Of a stretch of 64,000 nt of DNA, positions 1 to 11,554 are shown one piece after another. The stretch is from Streptomyces ruber (GTDB lineage Bacteria > Actinomycetota > Actinomycetes > Streptomycetales > Streptomycetaceae). The stretch's first letter is position 1. Each line of letters starts with the position of its first letter. The DNA is taken from positions 248,001 to 312,000 of the forward strand of contig NZ_BMQK01000005.1 in NCBI RefSeq assembly GCF_014648075.1, read 5' to 3'. Made by a program: the position numbers and the translations under genes. Under the pieces are notes generated by a model. The model had not been told where the DNA came from. It saw nothing but the letters and a program-made list of their open reading frames with translations, and ran no database searches.

Positions 1-939
1 GGGCGCGGCCGGCTCGGAGGGGACCGGCGCGGGCGGTGCCGGTACCGGCGGAGCGGGCACGGTGGGCGGGGCGGCCACGGTGCCCGGGGCGGCCGCCATG
101 GCGATGATCCGCTGGTAGGCCGGATGGCTCACGATGTCGGTCTCGCTCTCGCAGAGCTCCACGATGCGCTGCGGTCCGGGGCGCTGTGCCGGGTCCTTGT
201 GCCCGCAGCGGGCGATCAGCTCGGCCATCTCGGTGTCGACCCCGGCGAGGTCCATCTCCTCGTGGACGGTGCGGTAGGAGACGGTCGCCAGGGAGCCGTG
301 GCCGTACGGGGGACGGCCGGTGAGGCAGTAGGCCATGGTGACGCCGAGCGCGAACACGTCGGACGGCGGTCCGGCCTCGTTCCGGGTGAGGGTCTCCGGA
401 GCCATGAACCCGGGGGTGCCGATGGCGGTGCCCACCTGCGTGATGTTCGTCATCTCGTCGCTGCGGGCGATCCCGAAGTCGATGAGCTGGGGCCCGGTGG
501 CCGACAGGATGACGTTCTGCGGCTTGATGTCGCGGTGCAGCACCCCGTGCACGTGGACGTCGGCGAGTCCTTCGGCCAGCGCGGCCAGCACGGCACGGCC
601 CAGGTCGACGGGGAAGGGGCCCGACGCCTCGACCGCGTCGGCCAGGGTCGGGCCGGGCACGTACTCGGTCGCCATCCAGAACGGCGGAGTGTCCACCTCG
701 GCGTCGATGAGCGCCGCCGTGAACGCGTTGCGGACGGTGCCCAGCGTCTCCACCTCGCGGCGGAAGCGCTGCAGCGCAGCGGAGTCGTCCTGGAGGTGGG
801 CGTTGACGACCTTGACCGCGGCGGGCCGCCCCCCGGGGGTCCGGCCGAGGTAGACGCTCCCCATGCCGCCGGATCCGAGCCGGCCGATCAGGCGGTAGCG
901 ACCCATGTTCGTCGGGTCGGAATGCTGCAGCGGGTACAC
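1..939 (-). CDS. Ser/Thr protein kinase, C-terminus cut by window edge
   Basis: Hanks-type Ser/Thr kinase read from a GTG at 939, with a GGAGG-like ribosome site about 10 nt upstream. The frame stays open to base 1, so the C-terminal part is missing. Visible motifs are the Gly-rich loop GRLGSGGMGSVYLG near residue 18, catalytic HRDIKPQN near residue 130 and DFGIAR near residue 155. After the kinase domain (about 270 residues) the chain enters an Ala/Gly/Pro-rich linker, as in streptomycete PknB-like kinases that go on to a sensor or membrane part. This frame lacks a stop inside the window, so only opposite-strand shadows appear as closed ORFs. It phosphorylates Ser/Thr residues; the target is unknown. 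It is divergent from argC and unlikely to be functionally tied to it. Confidence 0.9.
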   Translation of the reverse strand, partial: MYPLQHSDPTNMGRYRLIGRLGSGGMGSVYLGRTPGGRPAAVKVVNAHLQDDSAALQRFRREVETLGTVRNAFTAALIDAEVDTPPFWMATEYVPGPTLADAVEASGPFPVDLGRAVLAALAEGLADVHVHGVLHRDIKPQNVILSATGPQLIDFGIARSDEMTNITQVGTAIGTPGFMAPETLTRNEAGPPSDVFALGVTMAYCLTGRPPYGHGSLATVSYRTVHEEMDLAGVDTEMAELIARCGHKDPAQRPGPQRIVELCESETDIVSHPAYQRIIAMAAAPGTVAAPPTVPAPPVPAPPAPVPSEPAAP

Positions 940-1228
940 CTAACACGCCCTCCAGGCAGTCGAGGCTCAGGCGTCCGTGGTGAGGGGGCTCGTGTCCAGG
1001 ACTCTCTGCTCGGGATGACGGTTCCGGTGTGCCGACGTGGGTTCCTTCGGTCCGTCCCGAGAACGAACCATACCGCGCTAGCGCTCCAACGCCCGTGAGC
1101 CGTCTCCCAGTTGGGCGCGAGTGCGGACGACCGCACCGGGTGTCGTCCCGCGTGCACCGAGAGTGCGCATGGTTCCTGCGATCGTGGGGTCGTGTGCCGG
1201 TCCCGGGAGGGCGCTCGAACGGCAAGGA

Positions 1229-3461
<2,233 letters not shown>

Positions 3462-3624
3462 CGTGCCCGCTTGGTTGTCGCGGGTCCTCGTCGTCGCCGA
3501 CGAGGGTTCCTGTTTCGCGGGCGACCGCTTGCCCCGGACAAGTCCGGGATGAGTCCTACGTCGCCTCCGCAGGCCAACACCGCCCGCCCGGCGGCTGATC
3601 CGAATTCTTCCCCGAAAGTCGGCT

Positions 3625-4581
3625 ATGACGGTCAATCACTCAGAAGAGCGAACGCCCTCCACCCGCAAACACACCGCCCTCCCCAAGGCCCGCATCCTCA
3701 TCGAAGCCCTGCCCTGGCTCACCCGCCACCACGGCAGGACCGTCGTCATCAAGTTCGGCGGCAACGCCATGGTGAACGAGGAGCTGAAGGCCGCGTTCGC
3801 GCAGGACGTCGTCTTCCTGCGGCACGCGGGCCTCAAGCCCGTCGTCGTGCACGGCGGCGGCCCCCAGATCAGCGCCGCCCTCGACAGACACGGCATCGTC
3901 AGCGAGTTCAAGGCGGGCCTCAGAGTCACCTCCGAGGACGCCATGGACGTCGTACGGATGGTCCTCGCCGGGCAGGTGCAGCGCGAGCTGGTCGGGCTGC
4001 TCAACCAGCACGGCCCGCTCGCCGTCGGCCTGACCGGCGAGGACGCGCACACCATCACCGCCACCAAGCACACGCCCGAGATCGACGGCGAGCCCGTCGA
4101 CATCGGGCGGGTCGGCGAGATCACCGCGATCGACACGGGCGCGATCGAGGCCCTGCTCGCCGACGGCCGCATCCCGGTCGTCTCCTCCATCGCCCGCAGT
4201 CAGGACGACGGTGATTCGGGGCATGTCTACAACGTCAATGCTGATACGGCGGCTGCGGCACTCGCTGCGGCACTGGGTGCCGAAACGCTGATGGTCCTCA
4301 CGGACGTCGAGGGCCTCTACGAGGACTGGCCCGACTCGGACGAGGTGATCAGCCGCCTCACCGCCTCCGAGCTGGAGAAGCTGCTGCCGGACCTGTCCGC
4401 CGGCATGGTGCCGAAGATGGAGGGCTGCCTGCACGCCGTGCGCAACGGCGTCACCACCGCCCGGGTCATCGACGGCCGGGTCCAGCACTCGATCCTGCTG
4501 GAGATCTTCACCGACGAGGGCATCGGCACGATGGTCGTACCCGACGAGCCGGGCGACGAGCAGGAGGGGGAAGCCGCATGA
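3625..4581 (+). CDS. argB: Acetylglutamate kinase
   Basis: ArgB phosphorylates N-acetylglutamate with ATP, the second pathway step and commonly the arginine feedback point. The protein is 318 aa of the amino-acid-kinase fold. It has [10 protein letters not shown] near residue 40, the glycine-rich VHGGGPQI near residue 75 and a C-terminal SAGMVPKM segment. The ATG at 3625 has only a weak GAAAG ribosome site. The first 15 or so residues are poorly conserved in character, so a later start cannot be excluded. A 163-nt gap separates it from argJ, which is longer than elsewhere in the operon. Its stop overlaps argD. Confidence 0.96.
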   Translation: MTVNHSEERTPSTRKHTALPKARILIEALPWLTRHHGRTVVIKFGGNAMVNEELKAAFAQDVVFLRHAGLKPVVVHGGGPQISAALDRHGIVSEFKAGLRVTSEDAMDVVRMVLAGQVQRELVGLLNQHGPLAVGLTGEDAHTITATKHTPEIDGEPVDIGRVGEITAIDTGAIEALLADGRIPVVSSIARSQDDGDSGHVYNVNADTAAAALAAALGAETLMVLTDVEGLYEDWPDSDEVISRLTASELEKLLPDLSAGMVPKMEGCLHAVRNGVTTARVIDGRVQHSILLEIFTDEGIGTMVVPDEPGDEQEGEAA

Positions 4582-5774
4582 CCAACCAGGAGCTGACGGC
4601 CCGCTGGCAGGGCGCGCTCATGAACAACTACGGCACCCCGCGGCTGCCCCTCGTCCGCGGCGAGGGCACCAAGGTGTGGGACGCCGACGGCACCGAGTAC
4701 CTCGACTTCGTCGGCGGCATCGCGGTCAACGCGCTCGGCCACGCCCACCCGGCGGTCGTCGAGGCCGTGAGCCGGCAGATCGCGTCCCTCGGCCACGTCT
4801 CCAACCTGTTCGTCGCCGAACCGCCCGTCGCGCTCGCCGAACGGCTCCTGGAGCTCTTCGGCCGCGACGGCAAGGTCTACTTCTGCAACTCCGGCGCCGA
4901 GGCCAACGAGGGCGCCTTCAAGATCGGCCGGCTGACCGGGCGCCCCCACATGGTCGCGACCCAGGGCGGCTTCCACGGCCGCACCATGGGCGCGCTCGCG
5001 CTCACCGGCCAGCCCGGCAAGCAGGAGCCGTTCCTGCCGCTGCCCGGCGACGTCACCCACGTCCCGTACGGCGACGCGCAGGCGCTGGCCGCCGCGGTCA
5101 CCGAGGAGACCGCCCTCGTGATCATCGAGCCGGTCCAGGGCGAGAACGGCGTCGTCGTCCCGCCCCCCGGCTACCTGAAGGCGGCCCGCGCCATCACCGC
5201 GGCCACCGGCTCGCTGCTCGTCCTGGACGAGGTGCAGACCGGCGTCGGCCGCACCGGCCACTGGTTCGAGTACCAGGCCCACGAGGGCGTCCTGCCGGAC
5301 GTCGTCACCCTCGCCAAGGGCCTCGGCGGCGGACTGCCGCTCGGCGCGACCGTCGCCTTCGGGCGGGCCGCGGAGCTGATGGGACCCGGCCACCACGGGA
5401 CCACCTTCGGCGGGAACCCCGTCGCGTGCGCCGCCGGTCTCGCCGTCCTGGACACCATCCAGGGCGACGGACTGCTGGAGAACGTCAAGCGGCAGGGCGA
5501 GCGGCTCCGCGACGGAATCGAGTCACTGGACCACCCGTTGGTCGACCATGTCCGTGGCGCGGGCCTCCTGCTGGGTATCGTGCTCACCGAGCCGCTCGCG
5601 CCCCGTGCGCAGCAGGCGGCTCAGGACGCCGGAATCCTGGTGAACGCGCCCGCCCCCGATGTCGTACGGCTCATGCCGCCGCTGACCGTCGGCGACACGG
5701 AGGTGGACGCCCTCCTGCGGGCACTCCCCGGCATCCTCGACACCAGTGGTGAGGACGGACGATCCGGAGAATGA
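4578..5774 (+). CDS. argD: Acetylornithine aminotransferase (PLP)
   Basis: This PLP-dependent class III transaminase converts N-acetylglutamate semialdehyde to N-acetylornithine using glutamate. It is 398 aa, normal for the family. Motifs are [14 protein letters not shown] (about residue 100), the [13 protein letters not shown] segment with the PLP-binding Asp, and the Schiff-base lysine in [14 protein letters not shown] (Lys247). Its ATG at 4578 overlaps the argB stop (ATGA), so translation is coupled. argR follows after 7 nt. Confidence 0.97.
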   Translation: MTNQELTARWQGALMNNYGTPRLPLVRGEGTKVWDADGTEYLDFVGGIAVNALGHAHPAVVEAVSRQIASLGHVSNLFVAEPPVALAERLLELFGRDGKVYFCNSGAEANEGAFKIGRLTGRPHMVATQGGFHGRTMGALALTGQPGKQEPFLPLPGDVTHVPYGDAQALAAAVTEETALVIIEPVQGENGVVVPPPGYLKAARAITAATGSLLVLDEVQTGVGRTGHWFEYQAHEGVLPDVVTLAKGLGGGLPLGATVAFGRAAELMGPGHHGTTFGGNPVACAAGLAVLDTIQGDGLLENVKRQGERLRDGIESLDHPLVDHVRGAGLLLGIVLTEPLAPRAQQAAQDAGILVNAPAPDVVRLMPPLTVGDTEVDALLRALPGILDTSGEDGRSGE

Positions 5775-5781
5775 GACGACG

Positions 5782-6321
5782 ATGAGCCAGGCGCAGGACC
5801 ACGGGCAGACGGGAGCGGCGGCCGTGCCGCAGACCCGCACCGCACGCCACCGCCGGATCGTGGACATCCTCAACCGGCAGCCGGTGCGCTCCCAGAGCCA
5901 GCTGGCGAAGCTGCTCGCCGACGACGGGCTGAGCGTCACCCAGGCGACGCTCTCCCGCGACCTGGACGAGCTGAACGCGGTGAAGATCCGCAACACCGAC
6001 GGCGACCTCATCTACGCGGTGCCGAGCGAGGGCGGATTCCGGACCCCGCGCGCACCGCTGGGCGGGTCGGCGAAGGAGGAGCGGATGCGCAGGCTCTCCC
6101 AGGAGCTGCTGATCTCCGCGGAGGCCTCCGCCAACCTCGTGGTCCTGCGCACCCCGCCGGGTGCCGCCCAGTTCCTCGCCTCCGCCATCGACCAGGCCGA
6201 GCTGCACGACATCCTCGGCACCATCGCGGGCGACGACACGCTGCTGCTGATCAGCCGCGCGCCGGACGGGGGACAGGCGCTCGCCGACCATCTGCTGCGG
6301 CTGGCGCAGAACGGCACCTGA
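5782..6321 (+). CDS. argR: Arginine repressor
   Basis: ArgR is an arginine-responsive hexameric repressor of 179 aa. The N-terminal winged helix-turn-helix (residues about 20-70) contains [23 protein letters not shown]. The C-terminal oligomerisation and arginine-binding part contains [13 protein letters not shown]. The ATG at 5782 was chosen over an in-frame GTG at 5746 that would lie inside argD. GGAGA sits 11 nt upstream. As the last gene of the biosynthetic operon it probably controls this operon through the site before argC, and argG through the site near 14050. Confidence 0.96.
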   Translation: MSQAQDHGQTGAAAVPQTRTARHRRIVDILNRQPVRSQSQLAKLLADDGLSVTQATLSRDLDELNAVKIRNTDGDLIYAVPSEGGFRTPRAPLGGSAKEERMRRLSQELLISAEASANLVVLRTPPGAAQFLASAIDQAELHDILGTIAGDDTLLLISRAPDGGQALADHLLRLAQNGT

Positions 6322-6345
6322 CGGTCGTACGGGCCCGGGCGGGGC

Positions 6346-7140
6346 TCAGCCGAGACGGCCGGCGAGCCCCCCGGTGCAGCGCACCTCGTTGCCCGCCGTG
6401 ATCAGCAGGGCCTCCGTGTCCGGCAGCGACTCCAGCCAGCGCAGCCCCTGCCGCGAGCCCATCGCGAACGCGGCCGTCGCCCAGGCGTCCGCCCAGGTCA
6501 GCCGGGGGCCCACGACGGTCACGGCGACCAGGTCGGTGACCGCGGACCTCCCCGTGCGCGGGTCGACGATGTGCGTACCGCGCTCGGCGGTGCCCGAGGT
6601 CGCCACCGACAGCCGTTCGGCGCCCGCGGCGGAGACCACGGCGGCCAGGGCGCCCGGGCGCAGGGGATCGGACACCCCCACCCGCCACGGCCGCTCGGGC
6701 CCCGGCACCCCGTAGAGCTGCACGTCACCGCCGCCGTTCACGCTGACCCCGCTGGCGCCCGCCGCGACCAGCCGCAGCGCGGCGCGCTCGGTGGCCCACC
6801 CCTTCACGATGCCGGTCGGATCGAACCGGCCCTCGTAACGGGCGCTGAACCACCCCTCGCTCACCCGCTCCGCCTCGCCGCACAGCTCGAGGATCTCGGC
6901 GACCAGCGGATCGCACTCCTCGACGGTCAGCTCCCCGCGGGCGATCCGCGAGACCTGACTGTCGTCGCGGTAGGTGCTGAACATCGCGTCGACGGCGTGC
7001 AGCTGGGCCACGGCCTCGTCGAGCGCGGCCCCGACCGCCTCCGCCCGGCCGCCCCGGACGTCGAAGGAGAAGACGGTGCCCATGACCTCCTCGGCCCGGG
7101 ACACCCGGGACGGCGCCGGGGCCCCGGCCGGCTCAGCCAC
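6346..7140 (-). CDS. apbE: FAD:protein FMN transferase (ApbE family)
   Basis: ApbE enzymes move FMN from FAD onto a threonine of FMN-binding redox proteins. This one is 264 aa from a GTG at 7140 that overlaps the stop of the upstream gene. Recognisable segments are EEVMGTVFSFDVRG at the start, GWFDPTGIVKGWA-like sequence as RFDPTGIVKGWATERA, SVNGGGDVQLYG, and ATSGTAERGTHIVDPRTG with the conserved Thr-Ser-Gly and His. No signal peptide is obvious, so it may act inside or be tethered after processing. Its evident substrate is the adjacent FMN-binding protein with a flavinylation motif. A longer upstream start exists but would run through that gene. Confidence 0.93.
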   Translation of the reverse strand: MAEPAGAPAPSRVSRAEEVMGTVFSFDVRGGRAEAVGAALDEAVAQLHAVDAMFSTYRDDSQVSRIARGELTVEECDPLVAEILELCGEAERVSEGWFSARYEGRFDPTGIVKGWATERAALRLVAAGASGVSVNGGGDVQLYGVPGPERPWRVGVSDPLRPGALAAVVSAAGAERLSVATSGTAERGTHIVDPRTGRSAVTDLVAVTVVGPRLTWADAWATAAFAMGSRQGLRWLESLPDTEALLITAGNEVRCTGGLAGRLG

Positions 7141-7585
7141 CGGCGTTGTCCAAGGCGGACTGGAGGGACTTCCTGTATCCCTCGCTGGTGTAGGTGGCGC
7201 CGGAGACGGCATCGATGTCGGCGCTGCCCGCGGTGAGGGCGTTCCGGTTGAGCCGGGGTACGGCGGTGTCGCTGACCTGGGTGCTGCGGCCGCCGGTGGG
7301 TGCCTGGACGGCCTCGGCCCGGGTGATCTCTCCGCCGCTGAGGGTGACGCGGACCTGGACCGGCCCGTACTCGGTCCGGACCACGTCGCCCGTCAGGGTC
7401 CGCGCACCGGGCGCGGCACCGAGCCCGCCCTGCGCCGATGGCGCGCCCGCCGTCTGCTGCGGTTCCGCCGCCTGCGCCGAACCCGCGGGATCGGACGCCG
7501 GCTTCAGCGACAGCAGCAGCACGATGCCGGACACCGTGGCGGCGCCGGCCAGCACGACGCGCCGGACGGGATGGTTCTTCTTCAT
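7133..7585 (-). CDS. Secreted/membrane-anchored FMN-binding domain protein, ApbE substrate
   Basis: This 150-aa protein has an N-terminal hydrophobic segment after MKKNHPVRR (residues about 9-27), a Pro/Ala/Gln-rich linker and an FMN_bind domain ending in DIDAVSGATYTS. The D-x-x-S-G-A-T pattern is the known flavinylation site, where FMN is attached through the threonine. The domain would therefore sit outside the membrane carrying covalent FMN and pass electrons. It is flanked by ApbE (overlapping, downstream) and by a ferric-reductase-like flavoprotein (44 nt upstream), which fits one operon. Start ATG at 7585. Confidence 0.92.
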   Translation of the reverse strand: MKKNHPVRRVVLAGAATVSGIVLLLSLKPASDPAGSAQAAEPQQTAGAPSAQGGLGAAPGARTLTGDVVRTEYGPVQVRVTLSGGEITRAEAVQAPTGGRSTQVSDTAVPRLNRNALTAGSADIDAVSGATYTSEGYRKSLQSALDNAGG

Positions 7586-7628
7586 CGCTTCATCGCTCCT
7601 GGGCTCCTGGTCGGAAGGGATCCGTGGC

Positions 7629-9011
7629 TCACATCTCGAACGACTCGTGATGGATGCGTCGGGCCGGCACGCCCGCGCCGCGCAGCGCGTCGTACACCTG
7701 CCGGGCGAACCCGGGCGGCCCGCACAGGAACACGTCGTGGACCTCGATGTCCGGGATCTTGCGGCGCAGCGTCTCCGGTGAGATGTCCGGGCGCTCTCCG
7801 TCGGGGCTGTTCACCGCGTACATCAGCCGGGCCCCGCGCTCGTCGGCGATGGCCGCCAGCTCGTCCCACAGGGCGAGGTCCCGAGTGCTGTTGGCCCGGT
7901 ACAGCAGCGTGAGGTCGCCGGCGGCGCCGGGCAGCGTCTCGAACAGCGCGCGCATCGGCGTGATGCCCACTCCGCCCGCCACCAGCAGCACCTTGCCCCG
8001 GCTGCGCCGGTCCGCCGTCAGCGCCCCGTACGGCCCCTCGGCCCACACCCGGGTGCCGGGCTCCAGGTCCCGCAGCGCCGAGCTGTGGTCGCCGATCGCC
8101 TTCACCGTGATGCGCAGCATGCTGGGGCGCGGCGCCGCCGACAGGGAGTACGGGTGCGAGCTGAACCGCATGCCCGGCGCGAGGAAGCGCCAGCGGAAGA
8201 ACTGCCCGGCCTCCGCGCCCATCCGGTGCAGCTTCCGGCCGCCCATCAGCACCGACACGATGCCCGGCGCCTCCTCGACGACCGCCTCCACCCGCAGCCG
8301 GTGCCGCAGGTTCAGCCGGACCGGGGTGATGACCCGGTACCAGACCACCAGCGCGGTCACCGACCCGTACAGCGCGTACCAGACCGTCCTCGCGACCGGC
8401 TCCACGGCGAACTCGTTGCCCGCCGAGAGCTGGTGCCAGAACGTCAGGAAGGTCGCGGCGTACGTCAGCAGGTGCACGTGGTACCAGAGGTCGTACGGGA
8501 TCCGCCGCCGCACCGGACCGATCGAGACCAGCCCGATGAACACCAGCACGGCCGTGCCGATCGCGGCCTTGCCCATGTCCGGGAGCTGGCCGACCGAGTC
8601 CACGGTCTGCCGCACGATGCCGCCGGCCCCGAGCCCCGCCTGCAGCGCGTACCCGTACATCGTCAGCACGACATGGGCGACGACCAGGCAGAGCGTGTAC
8701 CGGCCGCTCATCGCGTGCCAGCGTGCCACCCGGTCCGAGCCGACCCGCCGCTCCAGCGCGGGCACCCGCGCCATCTGCAGCACCACCAGCGCCATCAGAT
8801 AGCCCGCGAGCAGCCCGGTGATCCGGCCCGCGGCGAGCACCCGGCCCGCGGTGTCCGCGATGGCCGGCGTGTTGCTCCACCACAGCCAGAGCACCCCGGC
8901 CGCTCCCGCCGAGACGACGAGCAGCAGCGGCTTGGCGGGGGAGCGGCGGGGGCGGATACGGCGCATCGTCTGGCGCCGTGCGGCACGGCCGCCTGCGATC
9001 GTGGTGGTCAC
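7629..9011 (-). CDS. Ferric-reductase-like membrane flavoprotein (FAD/NAD(P)H oxidoreductase)
   Basis: A 460-aa protein starts at a GTG at 9011 with GGAGG six nt upstream; the longer ATG version has no such site. The N-terminal half has about six membrane segments with spaced histidines (RWHAMSGRYTLCLVVAHVVL, DLWYHVHLLTYAATF, TFWHQL) that suit b-type haem ligation. The C-terminal half is a ferredoxin-reductase module with FAD motif SSHPYSLS, GPYGAL, the NAD(P) motif LLVAGGVGITPMRALFE and a final DVFLCGPPGF. It would move cytosolic NAD(P)H electrons across the membrane, with the FMN-binding protein downstream as likely acceptor. The final acceptor is unknown. Confidence 0.9.
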   Translation of the reverse strand: MTTTIAGGRAARRQTMRRIRPRRSPAKPLLLVVSAGAAGVLWLWWSNTPAIADTAGRVLAAGRITGLLAGYLMALVVLQMARVPALERRVGSDRVARWHAMSGRYTLCLVVAHVVLTMYGYALQAGLGAGGIVRQTVDSVGQLPDMGKAAIGTAVLVFIGLVSIGPVRRRIPYDLWYHVHLLTYAATFLTFWHQLSAGNEFAVEPVARTVWYALYGSVTALVVWYRVITPVRLNLRHRLRVEAVVEEAPGIVSVLMGGRKLHRMGAEAGQFFRWRFLAPGMRFSSHPYSLSAAPRPSMLRITVKAIGDHSSALRDLEPGTRVWAEGPYGALTADRRSRGKVLLVAGGVGITPMRALFETLPGAAGDLTLLYRANSTRDLALWDELAAIADERGARLMYAVNSPDGERPDISPETLRRKIPDIEVHDVFLCGPPGFARQVYDALRGAGVPARRIHHESFEM

Positions 9012-9103
9012 GGTTCCTCCGTGGTGAGGCGCGAGGGGCGGGCGGTGTCCCTCGGCCCTCACATACGTGCCACGGCCGCGGAGCGTTCAGCGTGGCGTCC
9101 GGG

Positions 9104-11386
9104 TCACCGGCCCTTCCCGTAGCGCAGCGTCCGACGGGCGTTGAGCTGTTCGACGAGCGTGAAGACGGCGACGGCCAGCCGCTTCAGCCGTGCCGTCGGT
9201 ACGTCCTGCTTCATGCGCCGCAGTTCGACGACGACCGCCTGGTACTCGTTCTGCGGCCCGACGAGGTTCTCCTGCGTGCCGAGGGCGCCCAGTGACTTGT
9301 GCACGGCCCGCGCCCCGGTCTCGTCGACCATCTGCTGCTCGTCCGTGGTCAAGTGCTCCCAGTTCTTGAGCAGATCGGTGCCGGACGGCAGCGCACGCAG
9401 CCACGTGGAGCGGGTCAGGGGGACGGTGGTCCGGGTGCGGTCGTTGGCCAGACCTCGCTCCACCTCGTTGCCGAAGACCCGCTCGCCGCCGCGGCCGGCC
9501 ATGCCGGCCGCCTCCAGGACGAGCGTGGCGAACGCGTCGGGATCCGCCTGGAAGTGACCCTTCAACTCCTGCGGCAGCAGGCTGAAGGAGTGGGCGAAGT
9601 CCGTCCGGGCCATCACGGATCCGGCGATGGACTTGGCGTTGGCACCCGGCTCGATCCTCTGCCCCTGCATCAGGTACGCGGCGAGGTGCATGACGAGGCC
9701 GGTGAGCGCCTTGGTGCCGGACCTCGGCACCCGGAGGCCGAGCCGGGGCAGCAGCGCCGTGACCGCGGTGTCCGCGCCGATCCGCGCCGCGGGGAGGTCA
9801 CCGAGCCCGCCGAGGTCGGTGACCGCCTGCCTGCGGCCCTCGACCCGCCCCGACCCCAGCACGGGCAGGCGCTCCACCATGCTCATCGGCCTGCGGTTCT
9901 CCAGGTAGTCGACGAGTTTCGGCAGCTGCTCCAGGCGGGCCCCGAGCGTCGCCTGCGGGGCGAAGCTCAGGGGCTTTCCGTCCGGGTAGATCCGCAGGCG
10001 GGGCCGGGGCCTCCCGCCGCCCGCGGTCACCTCCTCGGAGGGGACGTACGGATCGTCCCGGCGACTGTCGAGGTAGCCGGCCATGGCGGTCACGTCGTCC
10101 ATGACCGTCCCGACCTCCGCGAGCGAGGTGAGCGGGTCGGTGATCCATTCCAGGTTGGAGCCGCCGCTGGGGCTGGCGTCCGCTGTCAGGTCGAACTTGC
10201 TGCCGGCCACGACGAGTCCGTCGACTCGTCCCTTGCCGAGGTTCTCGCCCGCCAGGGGCTCCTCGGGCACCTCCGCGTGCCACAACAGGGTCTGCACCAA
10301 CATGGCGCGTTCGCCGGGGGTCACGTCGAGCTGTGCCAGCCGCTGCCGGCCGGCGTCGGTCAGGAGGCCGTCGGTCCCGAACCACGTGTCCCGCAGCGCC
10401 TGGGCGCGAGCCGGGCCTTCGGCCACCTGCGCCCTCTCCTCCTCCGTCAGGCGCTGGTGGTACGCGGAGGTGGGGCGGAGGAAGGACGCCAGGATCTTGG
10501 CGTCGATCAGCCGTTCACGCTCCCGGGAGCGCTGTGCGTGTTTCTCCTCGGAGTCGTCCTCGATCCTGCGCACGTTCCACTGTGCCTCGAACTCGAACCC
10601 GACGGCGCGCTGCACGGCGGGCGTCCCGGTCCCGTCCGTGTCCCGCGGGGAACGGGAGAGGGAACCGGCCGCGTCCGTGTGCCCGTCGTTCCCCGTCCGG
10701 GCCACGGACGGCGGCGGCGCCGCCATGACCCGCTTCGCGTTCGTCTCGGCCGCCCGCTCGAAGCGGTCGGACGGGTCGCTCACGCGCAGTCCGCCACCGC
10801 TGTCGGTGCCGGATACGGGGCCCTGCCGCTGCTGGATGACGTGCGTCAGCTCGTGGGCCAGAGTGTGCTTGTCGGCGCCCTGCGAACCGAGGACGACGTG
10901 CTCCCCGGACGTGTACGCGCGGGCGCCCAGCTCCTGTGCCGAGCGCTCGGCGGAGATGCCCGTGTGCAGACGTACGCGGGAGAAGTCCGCACCGAGGCGG
11001 GCCTCCATCTCGGTGCGCAGCGGTGCCTCCAGCGGCCGGCCCGCCGACCGGAGCACGGCGTGCGCGGCAGGCCGGACGGGCTCCTCGTCGGTGTGGTCGC
11101 CGGCGGCGGCACGCTGGGCCGGCTCCGGTTCCCCGTGGGCGCGGTCCCCGGGGTGCGTGTGACCGTCGTCCCGGCCGTGCCGCTCCGCGAGCATCGCGGT
11201 CACGGCCCGGTTCCCGACGGCGCGCTGCAGTGCGAGAAGGCGCTGCGGACGGAACGTCCCCGGTATCCGTACGGGGCCGGTACCGTCCGGCGAGGTCCTG
11301 GTGAGGCGGCCCGGGGCGGCGGGCTCGGAGTGCCGTGCCGACCGCTCCGGTTCACCGCGGTCCCGGCTGGGCTCTCGAACGCGCAT
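9104..11386 (-). CDS. eCIS-core (DUF4157) metalloprotease-like domain protein with unknown C-terminal domain
   Basis: The protein is 760 aa. Residues 50-62 carry LLALQRAVGNRAV, a motif common in proteins linked to extracellular contractile injection systems. Residues about 115-190 form a DUF4157 domain with a zinc-type signature TLAHELTHVIQQRQGPV. The remaining 500 residues start with VGFEFEAQW and contain SNLEWITDPL and SFAPQAT. I do not recognise this part with confidence; the E-x-E plus E-x-x-T-D-P pattern vaguely recalls carboxylate-amine ligase folds. No tail sheath, tube or baseplate gene lies nearby, so it is an orphan. By analogy with DUF4157 proteins it may be an injected effector or a cell-surface or self-acting factor. 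Start ATG 11386 with GGAG upstream. Confidence 0.85.
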   Translation of the reverse strand: MRVREPSRDRGEPERSARHSEPAAPGRLTRTSPDGTGPVRIPGTFRPQRLLALQRAVGNRAVTAMLAERHGRDDGHTHPGDRAHGEPEPAQRAAAGDHTDEEPVRPAAHAVLRSAGRPLEAPLRTEMEARLGADFSRVRLHTGISAERSAQELGARAYTSGEHVVLGSQGADKHTLAHELTHVIQQRQGPVSGTDSGGGLRVSDPSDRFERAAETNAKRVMAAPPPSVARTGNDGHTDAAGSLSRSPRDTDGTGTPAVQRAVGFEFEAQWNVRRIEDDSEEKHAQRSRERERLIDAKILASFLRPTSAYHQRLTEEERAQVAEGPARAQALRDTWFGTDGLLTDAGRQRLAQLDVTPGERAMLVQTLLWHAEVPEEPLAGENLGKGRVDGLVVAGSKFDLTADASPSGGSNLEWITDPLTSLAEVGTVMDDVTAMAGYLDSRRDDPYVPSEEVTAGGGRPRPRLRIYPDGKPLSFAPQATLGARLEQLPKLVDYLENRRPMSMVERLPVLGSGRVEGRRQAVTDLGGLGDLPAARIGADTAVTALLPRLGLRVPRSGTKALTGLVMHLAAYLMQGQRIEPGANAKSIAGSVMARTDFAHSFSLLPQELKGHFQADPDAFATLVLEAAGMAGRGGERVFGNEVERGLANDRTRTTVPLTRSTWLRALPSGTDLLKNWEHLTTDEQQMVDETGARAVHKSLGALGTQENLVGPQNEYQAVVVELRRMKQDVPTARLKRLAVAVFTLVEQLNARRTLRYGKGR

Positions 11387-11554
11387 GGCAACTCCGGTGG
11401 GGTGGACGGCTCCGACGGCGGGCGGCGTGCTCCAGCATCACGGCCCGCGCGGCATCGCGGAAGATACGTGCAGGTAACGGCAGGGCAGACCTCCTGCCCT
11501 GCCGGCCCTCGGACGGGCGCCGGTGCCGTCCCCGGCACCGCCTCCCGGCCACTG

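Noticed and set aside
6346..7212. Longer 288-aa ApbE starting at 7212
   Set aside because: It would overlap the FMN-binding gene by 80 nt. The GTG at 7140 gives the usual stop/start overlap and begins just before the conserved domain.
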